Assembly (NCBI GenBank): GCA_002451015.1
Contig: DKBB01000061.1
Coordinates: 1-13,055 of the forward strand
Source: Acidobacteria bacterium UBA6911
Lineage (GTDB): Bacteria > Acidobacteriota > UBA6911
DNA: 13,055 nucleotides
Direction of reading: 5' to 3'
A model generated the notes under the pieces. That model was given only the letters and a program-made list of their open reading frames with translations. It did not search any database and was not told where the DNA came from. A program made the position numbers and the translations under genes. Positions 1 to 7,789 of the stretch are shown piece by piece (position 1 is the stretch's first letter; every line of letters begins with the position of its first letter).

Positions 1-1
1 G

Positions 2-166
2 GCCGAGATCACCCGGCGCGAGGCAAGAATACTGCTGATATATGGATTACTGGCTATTGTTTTTTCTTTCGGCCTGCTGGGCTGGATTGCATTTCGGCTG
101 AGTGGATGTCTGATTGCGTATCTCCAGGCAACTGGTTTTTCCTCGCCGTCACCCTTTGGTTTTTAA
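2..166 (+). CDS. C-terminal end of a membrane protein (partial, 5' end outside window)
   Basis: An open frame enters at the left edge and gives 54 codons before a TAA at 164-166. The visible peptide starts with a charged stretch (AEITRREAR). It continues into one hydrophobic span of about 22 residues (ILLIYGLLAIVFSFGLLGWIAF) broken here by no charge, then a short polar tail rich in Ser, Pro and Phe. That is a typical last transmembrane helix. The pattern of a TRRE-type basic loop before an aliphatic and aromatic helix reminds me of the C-terminal part of multi-pass M50-type membrane metalloproteases, but no catalytic motif is in view, so this is only a suggestion. No terminator is obvious directly after the stop. 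The gene body must be read from the sequence to the left. Confidence 0.5.
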   Translation, partial: AEITRREARILLIYGLLAIVFSFGLLGWIAFRLSGCLIAYLQATGFSSPSPFGF

Positions 167-956
167 TATTTCGTTATCCTTTGCAGCGTCTAAACTCGAA
201 TACGGTCCAATGGCTGACAAAAAGGAAAGGACGGCTGCATTTCCGGCGCATCGGAAGACTTCCTACATTCAAGAAATCTTGCCAATAATTCCAAGTGCAA
301 AAGCGTAAAAGTCAGTCGAACTATGAGCCGTTTTCATACTCATAAGTTGATTGCCAAGATTCCCTATTCACGGAGATGGAAAGAAACAAAGCGCTGAAAA
401 CAGATCATGACCCTATCATTGTGTTTGAGGGATGTTGCGTTTCCTGAACTCTTTCATTTGATAAAGGTTATTGAATTATTTCGATAAAACGTTCGGATAC
501 AAGTGTAATGCGATATACCCGCAACAGGGAATTTTAATCTTCCTCAAACGGCGAGGACATTGGTGACTCCAGGAATTACTGGATTTCGGTCGGTAGATTT
601 GTGGTTTTACTTATTAGCTCCGCCCCGCCGGTATCAGCATCCCCCATTAATGAAGACTTCGATACGTTTATTACACGCGCCCTTGACGTCAGGGACACAG
701 CCTTCTTTTGATACAGATTTTAGCGTAGATGCAACCCTTGCTGCCGAGCGAACGGAAAGAGGCTGAAACTCTTAAAACCATAGGGCTTCAGCCCCTTTTG
801 GTGGTGAACAGCTTTGGGAATGAGGTTTCAACACCTTGTCTATAATCAAACACGGGAAAAAGAAAAAAGTTCCGAAAAAAATTTGTTCAGTGAGTAAAAA
901 TAGATAAATTTCGCCAAAATGATACGATGGGCCATTAAGGATTTTAATAGTGCAAT
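167..956. other. Gene-free, A+T-richer stretch
   Basis: About 790 bases lie between the stop of the left membrane protein and the stop of the DUF4416 gene. Both strands are broken by frequent stop codons. The few short open frames have no Shine-Dalgarno sequence, no recognisable motif and no credible amino-acid composition. Base composition is visibly more A+T-rich than the neighbouring genes, with A-runs near 855-885. The only structured element I see is the hairpin at 761-799. I see no tRNA, no transposase remnant that I can name, and no attachment-site repeats. It may be a decayed region or simply a long convergent spacer. Confidence 0.6.
761..799. repeat. Small inverted-repeat element with two competing hairpins
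   Basis: GGGC (783-786) and GCCC (791-794) pair around a TTCA loop and are followed by CTTTT (795-799), a weak terminator shape on the plus strand. Alternatively GGCTGAA (761-767) pairs exactly with TTCAGCC (787-793). The two folds share bases and exclude each other. On the minus strand the element lies about 160 bases downstream of the DUF4416 stop and could help end that transcript. It might also be one copy of a dispersed intergenic repeat. Function is not shown by the sequence. Confidence 0.35.
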
Positions 957-1532
957 TTAATCAAAATACGATGGTTTGACAGTCCCCGTATTATGACCGC
1001 GGTTTAGCTGCTCTCTGTACAGGCCTCTCAGAGAAATGAAGTAGGCGTGATAGTTGTCTGCGGCATAGTCGGGGAAGGTCCATGGAAACGCCCGCCAGGC
1101 TCCACTCTTTTCATAATGCAGGGTAACTTCCGCGTAGATGCCGTGCGACAAATATATCCGGTGAGAGAAATTCTTCGTGGAAGCCAGCACCAGTTTTGAT
1201 TCTTCTATATAACCCGGGTCCAGGTTGATGGGACGAGAAACCGCGGTCCATTTGGAAGCAAAGGCCGATTCCAGTTCGTTCGTCGCCGCTTTGATTTCCG
1301 CGATCGATTCCGGTTTTATAAGGTTTTCGAAACTCATGAAATAGCGATAAATGGGACTTCCCATGGTTTTTTCATAATAACGGGTCCAGTCGAAAGCGTA
1401 AGGTTGGCTTCGGGTGTCGACGGATCCGTAGAAGGCCGACAGCCGCTTTTCGGCTTCGGAAAGAATATCCGGAATGGAAGTCAGCACTCCTACGAAGAGT
1501 TTGACCGGGAGCGGCCGGGTAATTTCGCCCAT
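957..1532 (-). CDS. DUF4416 family protein
   Basis: The product is 191 residues, about the usual size for the DUF4416 family, which I recognise from its overall pattern: an N-terminal PVKLFVGVLTS strand, an acidic SEAEKRLSAFYG helix, the DWTRYYEKTMG segment at about 49-59, and the central NFSHRIYLSHGIYAEVTLHYE block. The function of the family is not established. No signal peptide or membrane segment is present, so it should be cytosolic. The ATG at 1532 is preceded by AGGAG, which lies inside the last codons of queC. The gap to the queC stop is 6 bases, so the gene is probably translationally coupled to queC and shares its promoter. The link to queuosine or other 7-deazaguanine metabolism is inferred only from this arrangement. 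Family assignment is from memory of the sequence pattern. Confidence 0.85.
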   Translation of the reverse strand: MGEITRPLPVKLFVGVLTSIPDILSEAEKRLSAFYGSVDTRSQPYAFDWTRYYEKTMGSPIYRYFMSFENLIKPESIAEIKAATNELESAFASKWTAVSRPINLDPGYIEESKLVLASTKNFSHRIYLSHGIYAEVTLHYEKSGAWRAFPWTFPDYAADNYHAYFISLRGLYREQLNRGHNTGTVKPSYFD

Positions 1533-1538
1533 AATTGT

Positions 1539-2234
1539 CTAACTCCTGTACCGGGTTGGGTCCGGAATCGTTGTTTCCTCGAATCCTTTACGGCGCAGGA
1601 TGCAGGAGTCACATGCGCCGCAGGCCAGACCTTCCGGGGAAGGGTCGTAGCAGCTGTGCGTGAGGGCGAAATCCACACCGGCTTCGCTCCCGGCCCGGAT
1701 AATTTCCGCTTTGCTCATTTGGAGAAGGGGTGCGTGGATCCTGTAGCGGGAGGAACCCTCGACACCGGCTTTCGTCGCCAGGTTGGCCAGATGTTCATAG
1801 GCTTCGAGGAACTCCGGCCTGCAGTCGGGGTATCCCGAGTAATCGATCGCATTCACGCCCAGGAATATGTCCTGTGCCTTGAGAATTTCACACCACCCGA
1901 GGGCGAAGCTGAGGAAGATGGTGTTTCGCGCAGGTACATACGTTACGGGAATTCCGTCTGAAATCCTTGATATATCCCTGTTTTTCGGCACGTCAATATC
2001 GTCCGTCAGCGCGGAGCCGCCGAAAGCCCTGAGGTCGATAGGCGCGATGACATGGTCCTCAATGCCCAGCGACCGTACCACATTTTTTGCAGCGTCCAGT
2101 TCGCACCGGTGACGTTGTCCGTAGTCGAAACTCAAGGCATGAATCAAGAATCCCTGCTTTATGGCAATAGCCATGGCTGTGCTGGAGTCAATGCCTCCGC
2201 TGGCGAGAGCTACCGCGTGCTTGTTGGGTGTCAC
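1539..2234 (-). CDS. queC: 7-cyano-7-deazaguanine (preQ0) synthase QueC
   Basis: QueC converts 7-carboxy-7-deazaguanine to preQ0 with ATP and ammonia, a step toward queuosine in tRNA. The chosen product is 231 residues, the normal family length. Near the N-terminus is the PP-loop ATP-binding motif ASGGIDSS. In the middle are the [18 protein letters not shown] segment and the [17 protein letters not shown] block, which carries substrate-site residues. At the C-terminus is the zinc site [19 protein letters not shown] with its four cysteines. I start the gene at the GTG (2234-2232), because GGAG lies 7 bases upstream and the product then begins directly before the first strand. A longer in-frame reading to 2324 adds about 30 unconserved residues with no ribosome site. 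No preQ1-type leader, queD, queE or folE is seen nearby. It is followed after 6 bases by the DUF4416 gene. Confidence 0.95.
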   Translation of the reverse strand: MTPNKHAVALASGGIDSSTAMAIAIKQGFLIHALSFDYGQRHRCELDAAKNVVRSLGIEDHVIAPIDLRAFGGSALTDDIDVPKNRDISRISDGIPVTYVPARNTIFLSFALGWCEILKAQDIFLGVNAIDYSGYPDCRPEFLEAYEHLANLATKAGVEGSSRYRIHAPLLQMSKAEIIRAGSEAGVDFALTHSCYDPSPEGLACGACDSCILRRKGFEETTIPDPTRYRS

Positions 2235-2241
2235 GTGCAAT

Positions 2242-2245
2242 CTCC
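2242..2245 (-). promoter_or_regulatory. Ribosome-binding site that fixes the queC GTG start
   Basis: On the minus strand GGAG is followed by seven bases and then GTG at 2234. This spacing is ideal, and it is the main reason for rejecting the longer in-frame start at 2324. Confidence 0.6.
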
Positions 2246-2359
2246 ATGAAAATATACTTTCCCTGCGCATCCGATCCTGCCGGATTCGCCGCAAATAAAG
2301 CGCATTAGTCTGTGCTCGGCACATCGCGGATGTTAGAATAATCCATTTTTGGAGAAAAG

Positions 2360-4309
2360 ATGCTTCAAATCAAGGGCCTTGGTAAAGCATTTCGCGGCGA
2401 ATGGCTGTTTCGCTCCCTGGATTTTCAAATTAACGAGCAGGAACGGATCGGTCTTGTCGGTGACAATGGAACCGGAAAGTCCACACTGATGAAAATGATT
2501 GCCGGCATTACGTCCGCCGACGAAGGGGAGGTTGTCGGCGCCCGGAGCCTGACTTTTGGATACCTGCCGCAGGACGGCTTGTTTGCACGCGGGAGAACGA
2601 TTCTTGAAGAGGTTCTTTCCGTTTTTGATTTGGTGCGGATGCTGGAGAAAGAGATTGGACAGCTGGAGAACGAACTTGCCGATATGCGGCATTCGGGCCC
2701 GGAATACGAGAAGAAAATGTCTCGCTATTCCATGATTACCCAGCAATTTCAGCTGCTGGGGGGGTATTCGATTGAGGCCAAGGCGGGATCGGTTCTGATG
2801 GGATTGGGGTTTTCCAGGGAGGATCTGGGCCGTTCCTGTGAGGAATTCAGCGGTGGATGGCAAATGCGCCTGGCCCTCGCGAAACTCCTGCTCCGTAAGC
2901 CAAACCTGCTTCTCCTGGACGAACCTACCAACCACCTCGATCTCGAGGCCCGGAACTGGCTCGAGGACTACCTGAAGACTTACCCGCATGCCATTGTCCT
3001 GGTGTCCCACGACCGGTTCTTTCTGGATGCGACTGTCGGGCGTGTCCTGGAGATCAGAAACCGTTCCGTCCATTTTTATAAGGCAAATTATACCCAGTTC
3101 CTTCACCAGAAGGAGGAGAGGCTGGAGAAACTCAGGGCTGCGCATGAGGCACAGCAGAAGGAGATCGCCCGGATCAAGGCATTCGCCGACAAGTTCCGCT
3201 ACAAGGCGACCAAAGCAGCCCAGGTCCAGAGCCGTTTGAAAGACCTGGAACGTATGGAGCTAATTGAAGTTCCGCCGGAATCAAAGCCGATTCACCTGCG
3301 GTTCCCCGAAGGCCCCCGTACAGGACGGAATGTCATCGAGCTGTCCGGCGTTTGTGCCGGTTATGGTGGCACACCTGTTTTTGAGGGTCTGCATTATATC
3401 CTGGAAAAAGGGGAGCGTGTCGCCCTGGTCGGCCCCAATGGAGCTGGGAAATCGACATTGATGAAAATACTTGCGGGGCGCCTGGCACTTACGGAAGGAA
3501 CCAGGAAGTTGGGGCACAATGTCATCGTTTCCTATTTTTCCCAGGATCAGGACGACCTTCTGGCTTCTTCCAAAACCGTATGGGATGAAGTGTATTCCGT
3601 GGCGCCGGACTATATCATGCCCCAGCTTCGCACGCTTCTCGGGTGCTTCCTTTTTTCCGGGGATGCTGTAGAAAAACCGGTTTCGGTGCTGAGCGGCGGA
3701 GAAAGGAGCCGCCTCGTACTCTGCAAGCTCCTACTGTCTCCGGCCAATTGCCTGCTTCTGGACGAGCCGACCAATCACCTCGATATCCGGTCCAAGGACA
3801 TATTGATGGACGCGCTGCAGGATTATCAGGGAACGATTGTTTTCGTGAGCCACGACAGATATTTTCTCGACGGCCTGGCTACGGGCGTTCTGGAAATCGG
3901 CGACCGCACGGCGGTTCCCTACCTCGGCAATTACGAGGAATACCTCCTCAAAAAAGCTGTGCTGGAATTGCAGCAGGGAATTCCACCGGACAAGGCGGAT
4001 GCGACCGTGCCGTCTTGCGGGACGGATGAAAATCCGGAGCCGGCGCCAACTCAAAAGAAAAGAGTGAATCCGATAAAGATTCAGCAAGTGAGAGACCGGA
4101 TAGAAAAACTCGAGGAGCAAATCCAGGTCCATGAAACCAGGATCGCCGTACTGAATCGGATGCTGGCTTCCGAAGAACTCTACCGCGATCACCAGCTCTT
4201 CCGCTCCACCATGGAGGAACATGACGGTCTGCAGGCGGAACTGGACCGGTTCATGCAACAGTGGGAACGCCTGAACTCGGAACTGGAAGCCCTGCAGCAG
4301 CAGGAGTAA
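2360..4309 (+). CDS. ABC-F family ATP-binding protein (Uup/YdiF/YheS-like)
   Basis: ABC-F proteins are soluble twin-cassette ATPases. Most characterised members act on the ribosome near the E site and tune translation, and some confer antibiotic protection. The 649 residues show cassette 1 with Walker [10 protein letters not shown] (34-42), signature SGGW (164-167) and Walker [13 protein letters not shown] (183-194). Cassette 2 has Walker [10 protein letters not shown] (358-366), signature LSGGERSR (444-451) and [11 protein letters not shown] (465-475). The interdomain linker at about 245-305 contains the [19 protein letters not shown] helix typical of the family. There are no membrane spans. 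The C-terminal 80 residues (about 570-649) form a charged coiled coil like the C-terminal domain of Uup. The ATG at 2360 has GGAG 5 bases upstream. It is divergent from queC. Which subfamily it belongs to, and whether it protects against a drug, cannot be told from this sequence. Confidence 0.93.
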   Translation: MLQIKGLGKAFRGEWLFRSLDFQINEQERIGLVGDNGTGKSTLMKMIAGITSADEGEVVGARSLTFGYLPQDGLFARGRTILEEVLSVFDLVRMLEKEIGQLENELADMRHSGPEYEKKMSRYSMITQQFQLLGGYSIEAKAGSVLMGLGFSREDLGRSCEEFSGGWQMRLALAKLLLRKPNLLLLDEPTNHLDLEARNWLEDYLKTYPHAIVLVSHDRFFLDATVGRVLEIRNRSVHFYKANYTQFLHQKEERLEKLRAAHEAQQKEIARIKAFADKFRYKATKAAQVQSRLKDLERMELIEVPPESKPIHLRFPEGPRTGRNVIELSGVCAGYGGTPVFEGLHYILEKGERVALVGPNGAGKSTLMKILAGRLALTEGTRKLGHNVIVSYFSQDQDDLLASSKTVWDEVYSVAPDYIMPQLRTLLGCFLFSGDAVEKPVSVLSGGERSRLVLCKLLLSPANCLLLDEPTNHLDIRSKDILMDALQDYQGTIVFVSHDRYFLDGLATGVLEIGDRTAVPYLGNYEEYLLKKAVLELQQGIPPDKADATVPSCGTDENPEPAPTQKKRVNPIKIQQVRDRIEKLEEQIQVHETRIAVLNRMLASEELYRDHQLFRSTMEEHDGLQAELDRFMQQWERLNSELEALQQQE

Positions 4310-4320
4310 AGAGACTCTAG

Positions 4321-4384
4321 CGTTCAAACGTTCAAAGAAGCTTATTGTTTTTAAAGTGCAACGTTTAACCTGAAATATGCAACG
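4321..4384 (+). repeat. Short direct repeats between the ABC-F gene and lepB
   Basis: CGTTCAAA occurs twice in tandem (4321-4328 and 4329-4336). Further on TGCAACG occurs at 4357-4363 and again at 4378-4384, a start-to-start distance of 21 bases, about two helical turns. AAACGTT (4326-4332) and AACGTTT (4360-4366) are also inverted copies around a short T-run. The set could be an operator or a weak terminator for the ABC-F gene. Chance is possible, because the units are only 7-8 bases. Confidence 0.3.
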
Positions 4385-4444
4385 CTCCCGGGATAATCTT
4401 TATGGAACTTATTGTCTCCCGCTCCGTAAGTATATTCCGGGAGC
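4384..4444 (+). promoter_or_regulatory. Leader hairpin covering the lepB ribosome-binding site
   Basis: The arm GCTCCCGGGATA (4384-4395) pairs with TATTCCGGGAGC (4433-4444) over 12 bp, with one G-U pair and a 37-base loop. The right arm contains GGGAG (4439-4443), which lies 9 bases before the ATG at 4453 and is the best Shine-Dalgarno sequence for lepB. A second segment in the loop, GCTCC (4421-4425), could compete for the same GGAGC. The structure would hide the ribosome site when formed and leave it free when the left arm is unavailable. Pairing is seen directly; a regulatory role is inference. Confidence 0.45.
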
Positions 4445-4452
4445 AAGTTGCA

Positions 4453-5148
4453 ATGGGAATTTTGAAGAAAAATATTGTTAGTGCGACGAAAGAAATTCTG
4501 GGTGTGATTGCGGCGGTGACTGTAATTCAGGTGGGCTTTGTACAGGCTTATTTTGTCCCCACCGGTTCCATGGAAGGGACCATCCTGCCGGGAGAAGTGG
4601 TGATTGCGGACAAAATGACTTTGGGGCCGAGAACGCCGGATTGGATCGGGATACCCTGGACTGAATTCGGCTTTCCCATACCTGCAATAAAGTTTCCTGG
4701 CATTCGAGAAATCCGGCAGGGAGACATTGTGGTTGTAAGGACGCCTGTTAACAGGCATGTGCCCTACGTGAAACGTGTTGTCGCCCTGGGCGGGCAGGTT
4801 GTTCGGATTCGGGATAAAGCGCTGCTGGTAGATGGAGTTCCGTTTCCCTTGCCGGAGAAGGCTCAGCATGCGGACCCAAGAACCTTTCCCATGGGAGCCC
4901 GGTCCGGCGGAATTCATCCGGGCTTTGGCAATCGCGACAACTGGGGACCCTGTCGGATTCCCGAAGATCATGTGTTCCTGATGGGGGATAACCGGGACAT
5001 TTCCATGGACAGCCGTTATTTCGGACCTGTTCCCGTTAAAAATATAATCGGCCGGGCAAGACTGATTGCCTTTTCCCTAGATAAGGGCTCCGATATTCCT
5101 CTGTACCGGCGACCCAGGTTGAACAGGATGATCACCACACTCGATTGA
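4453..5148 (+). CDS. lepB: Signal peptidase I
   Basis: This is an inner-membrane serine protease (family S26A) that removes signal peptides from exported proteins using a Ser/Lys dyad. From the chosen start the product is 231 residues. One N-terminal membrane helix (about 14-34, ILGVIAAVTVIQVGFVQAYFV) leads into box B, PTGSM, with nucleophile Ser39. Box D, YVKRVVALGG, supplies the general base Lys107. Box E, GDNRDISMDSRYFG, is at 178-191. The periplasmic insert between boxes D and E is modest, as in many non-enteric enzymes. I prefer the ATG at 4453, because GGGAG precedes it by 9 bases and it starts just before the membrane anchor. An in-frame ATG at 4402 would add 17 residues, has a poor ribosome site, and lies in the loop of the leader hairpin. 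A hairpin terminator follows at 5186. Confidence 0.95.
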   Translation: MGILKKNIVSATKEILGVIAAVTVIQVGFVQAYFVPTGSMEGTILPGEVVIADKMTLGPRTPDWIGIPWTEFGFPIPAIKFPGIREIRQGDIVVVRTPVNRHVPYVKRVVALGGQVVRIRDKALLVDGVPFPLPEKAQHADPRTFPMGARSGGIHPGFGNRDNWGPCRIPEDHVFLMGDNRDISMDSRYFGPVPVKNIIGRARLIAFSLDKGSDIPLYRRPRLNRMITTLD

Positions 5149-5185
5149 CGATGTCTTGCTCGCTGAAATATGCTCTCCTTTGATA

Positions 5186-5231
5186 CGAAGACAGGGGCGT
5201 CGCCAGGTGCGCCTGTCTTCGCCTTTCATTT
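5186..5231 (+). terminator. Hairpin terminator after lepB
   Basis: CGAAGACAGG (5186-5195) and CCTGTCTTCG (5212-5221) form a perfect 10-bp stem with a 16-base G+C-rich loop. The stem is followed by CCTTTCATTTATT, which is T-rich but not a clean U-run. It lies 38 bases after the lepB stop and ahead of the hydrolase gene, so it probably separates their transcription. Confidence 0.65.
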
Positions 5232-5377
5232 ATTCAAGCCCTTTCTAAGACCTTTGTCCCGGCGAATAAAGGAAAATTTCCTATACTGGAAAATCGCTTT
5301 GCATCATAATCCTTTCAAAACGGATCCGGAATCCGATATTGAAAACTCCAGCCGCAGGAAACCGTTGAGAGGGGAAA

Positions 5378-7555
5378 ATGAACGTTATAATCCGATTAAT
5401 GAATGCAGTTTTCCTTATTGTGATCACAGCCATTTTAGGCTTCGCGCTGTCGGCGCAAACCTATCCTTTCCAGGACACCGGGCTGACGGACGATGCACGC
5501 CTGGATAACCTGATTTCCCTGATGACCCTTGAGGAGAAGATCAACAATCTTTCTCCAATGCTCCCTGGAGTCCCTAGGCTGGGAGTGCGGGGAACCCGGA
5601 TTGTGGAAGGGCTCCACGGGCTGGCATGGAGCGGTCCCGCCAACTGGGCCGTCAAAGGAGAAGGGGAAGCACCGACAACGACATTCCCCCAGGCAATCGG
5701 CCTGGCCCAGATGTGGAACACGGAACTGCTGGAGCAGGTTGCGGCCTGGGAGGCGTATGAAACCCGCTACCTCACGCAGAACGCGGATTACGGCATGGCC
5801 GGTCTTATCGTGCTGGCCCCCAATGCGGATTTGGGAAGGGACATCCGCTGGGGAAGAACGGAGGAATGTTACGGGGAAGACGCGTTTCTTGCCGCTGCAA
5901 TGACGGTGGCCTATGTAAAGGGCCTGCAGGGAGATCACCCCCGGTACTGGAAGACCGCGTCGCTTATGAAGCATTTTCTGGCAAACAGTAATGAAAATAA
6001 CCGTTTTGTAGACTCTTCCGATTTCGATGAACGGCTTTTCCGGGAATACTATGCCTATCCTTTTTATAAGGGAGTCGTGCAGGGAGGGTCCCGTGCCTAC
6101 ATGGCCGCCTATAACAAATACAACGGTATACCCTGCACGGTACATCCGGTACTGAAGGGCGTAACCGTTGCGGAGTGGGGACAGAACGGCATCATCTGCA
6201 CCGATGGAGGGGCTTTCAAGCGACTGGTGGATTCTCACAAGTATTTTGAGGATTACACAGAAGCGGCCGCAGCATGCATTCGCTCCGGCATCACGATGTT
6301 TCTGGATCAGTATATGCCGTATCTCCAGCAGGCTCTGGAAGGGGGAATGGTGGAGGAGGAGGACATCGATGCGTCCGTTCGGGGCACTTTGCGGGTAATG
6401 CTGAAACTGGGACTGATGGACGACGGGGCCGATAATCCCTATATCAAAATCGGGATCGAAGATACCGAAAAACCGTGGACAAAGCCGGAGGCTTCGGAGC
6501 TGGCGCGGAAAGTAACGGTCCAATCGATTGTTTTAATGAAGAATGAAGGCCTGCTCCCTCTGGATAAACAAAGATTGAAATCGATTGCGGTCATCGGTCC
6601 GAGGGCTGACCTGGTGGTTTCCGACTGGTATGCCGGGACACCGATCTATAAGGTCTCCATTCTGGACGGAATACGAAATGGGGTCGGTGACGGTGTCCGG
6701 ATTCATTTTGCCGCCGACAACGGGGCCGATGCGGCGGTTGAGGCCGCAAGAAAATCCGATGTGGCCATAGTATGCGTGGGCAATCATCCTCTCAGTTACG
6801 GCCTTGGCTGGGCGGAGAATCATGTGGCCAGTGACGGCAGGGAAGCGATTGACCGCCAGGCTATTTCCCTCGAACAGGAAGATCTTGTGCGGCTGGTGAG
6901 AGCGGCCAATCCTAATACCGTTCTCGTCCTGGTGTCCAGTTTCCCTTATGCGATTCCATGGTCAAAGGCCAACGTGCCGGCTATTCTTCATGTTGCTCAG
7001 TCCAGCCAGGAGCTTGGCAACGGGGTGGCGGACATTCTGTTCGGCCTTGAAAATCCGGCCGCCCGGCTGGTGCAGACGTGGTCCGCTTCCATAGACCAGC
7101 TGCCGCCGATTCTGGATTACAACATCCGCAACGGACGCACCTACATGTACGATCGCTACGAGCCGCTGTTCGCGTTCGGGCACGGCCTAAGCTACACAAC
7201 CTTTGATTACGGGGACATGAAGACGGACCGGTCCACAATTAAGGAGGGGGAAACCTTGAACATAACAGTAAATGTAATGAACATTGGTTCAAGAAGCGGC
7301 GATGAGGTTCTGCAGCTCTACGTGAGTTTTCCCGATTCGAAAGTTGAAAGGCCGGTCAGGGCGCTTAAGGGATTCAAGCGCGTACATATTCCGGTCGGGC
7401 AAAGTATGGCGGTTTCCATTCCCCTGAAAGCGGAGGACCTGACCTACTGGAACCAAGACCGGCACGCGTTTGTCCTGGAGAAAGGGACTGTGAAACTGAT
7501 GGTCGGCGCGGCTTCCGACGATATCCGCCTCGACGGCACAATAGAGGTCAGATAA
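5378..7555 (+). CDS. Secreted family 3 glycoside hydrolase (beta-glucosidase or beta-xylosidase type)
   Basis: GH3 enzymes remove terminal beta-linked sugars with retention of configuration. The 725 residues start with a signal peptide (about 1-26, likely cut after ALSA). The N-terminal barrel follows, with EGLHGLAW (77-84), TFPQAIGLA (102-110), RDIRWGRTEECYGED (154-168), MKHFLANSNEN (197-207) and the putative nucleophile Asp276 in CTDGGAF. The second domain begins near 380 (IVLMKNEGLLPL) and holds the likely acid/base Glu489 in EAIDR, placed like the Glu of the EGxDR-type motif in thermophilic GH3 enzymes. GHGLSYTTF (601-609) leads to a C-terminal fibronectin-III-like domain, which is complete. 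GAGAGGGG stands just before the ATG. Substrate cannot be decided. The gene stands alone, with no transporter, regulator or polysaccharide-utilisation partner in view, and probably has its own promoter in 5222-5377. Confidence 0.93.
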   Translation: MNVIIRLMNAVFLIVITAILGFALSAQTYPFQDTGLTDDARLDNLISLMTLEEKINNLSPMLPGVPRLGVRGTRIVEGLHGLAWSGPANWAVKGEGEAPTTTFPQAIGLAQMWNTELLEQVAAWEAYETRYLTQNADYGMAGLIVLAPNADLGRDIRWGRTEECYGEDAFLAAAMTVAYVKGLQGDHPRYWKTASLMKHFLANSNENNRFVDSSDFDERLFREYYAYPFYKGVVQGGSRAYMAAYNKYNGIPCTVHPVLKGVTVAEWGQNGIICTDGGAFKRLVDSHKYFEDYTEAAAACIRSGITMFLDQYMPYLQQALEGGMVEEEDIDASVRGTLRVMLKLGLMDDGADNPYIKIGIEDTEKPWTKPEASELARKVTVQSIVLMKNEGLLPLDKQRLKSIAVIGPRADLVVSDWYAGTPIYKVSILDGIRNGVGDGVRIHFAADNGADAAVEAARKSDVAIVCVGNHPLSYGLGWAENHVASDGREAIDRQAISLEQEDLVRLVRAANPNTVLVLVSSFPYAIPWSKANVPAILHVAQSSQELGNGVADILFGLENPAARLVQTWSASIDQLPPILDYNIRNGRTYMYDRYEPLFAFGHGLSYTTFDYGDMKTDRSTIKEGETLNITVNVMNIGSRSGDEVLQLYVSFPDSKVERPVRALKGFKRVHIPVGQSMAVSIPLKAEDLTYWNQDRHAFVLEKGTVKLMVGAASDDIRLDGTIEVR

Positions 7556-7628
7556 CCTTGGGGGGATGCATTCAACAGGCTGACGAATAAGGGCGACAGT
7601 CAGAGTATTCGACTTGCCGCCTCGCGGT

Positions 7629-7655
7629 GCGATCCCATGGCATAAGCGGGATCGC
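7629..7655. terminator. Hairpin between convergent genes, possible terminator
   Basis: GCGATCCC (7629-7636) and GGGATCGC (7648-7655) make a perfect 8-bp stem with an 11-base loop. The nearest T-run (GTTTT) is about a dozen bases further, so it is not a textbook Rho-independent terminator. It sits 73 bases after the hydrolase stop and 135 bases from the stop of the convergent cysteine-cluster gene. A second weaker pair, CGAATA (7584-7589) with TATTCG (7606-7611), precedes it. The rest of the 234-base spacer shows nothing else. Confidence 0.4.
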
Positions 7656-7789
7656 CATAACCCCGTTTTCGGATTTTACTCCGGTATATGGCGTCTAATG
7701 AATGTTCGGATTATTGACTCGAATAAAGGAATGGGCGGTTGAACCCAATATGCATCATTTGCAGTGCTGTTAATCTTCAATCTAATGCA

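Noticed and set aside
1404..1961. Open frame of 185 codons on the plus strand across queC and DUF4416
   Set aside because: It lies antisense to two clearly conserved genes, with no motifs of its own.
2235..2324. N-terminal extension of QueC, and a possible preQ1 riboswitch in its leader
   Set aside because: The extension has no ribosome site, while the GTG at 2234 has an ideal one. The leader shows no preQ1-type stem and A-rich tail; its small dyads (for example ACATC/GATGT at 2323-2335) are short.
2333..3145. Open frame of 270 codons antisense to the ABC-F gene
   Set aside because: The sense strand carries complete Walker and signature motifs, and the antisense product has no family features.
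5435..6523. Open frame of 362 codons on the minus strand inside the GH3 gene
   Set aside because: It is antisense to well-conserved GH3 motifs, has no ribosome site and an implausible composition rich in Arg, His and Pro.
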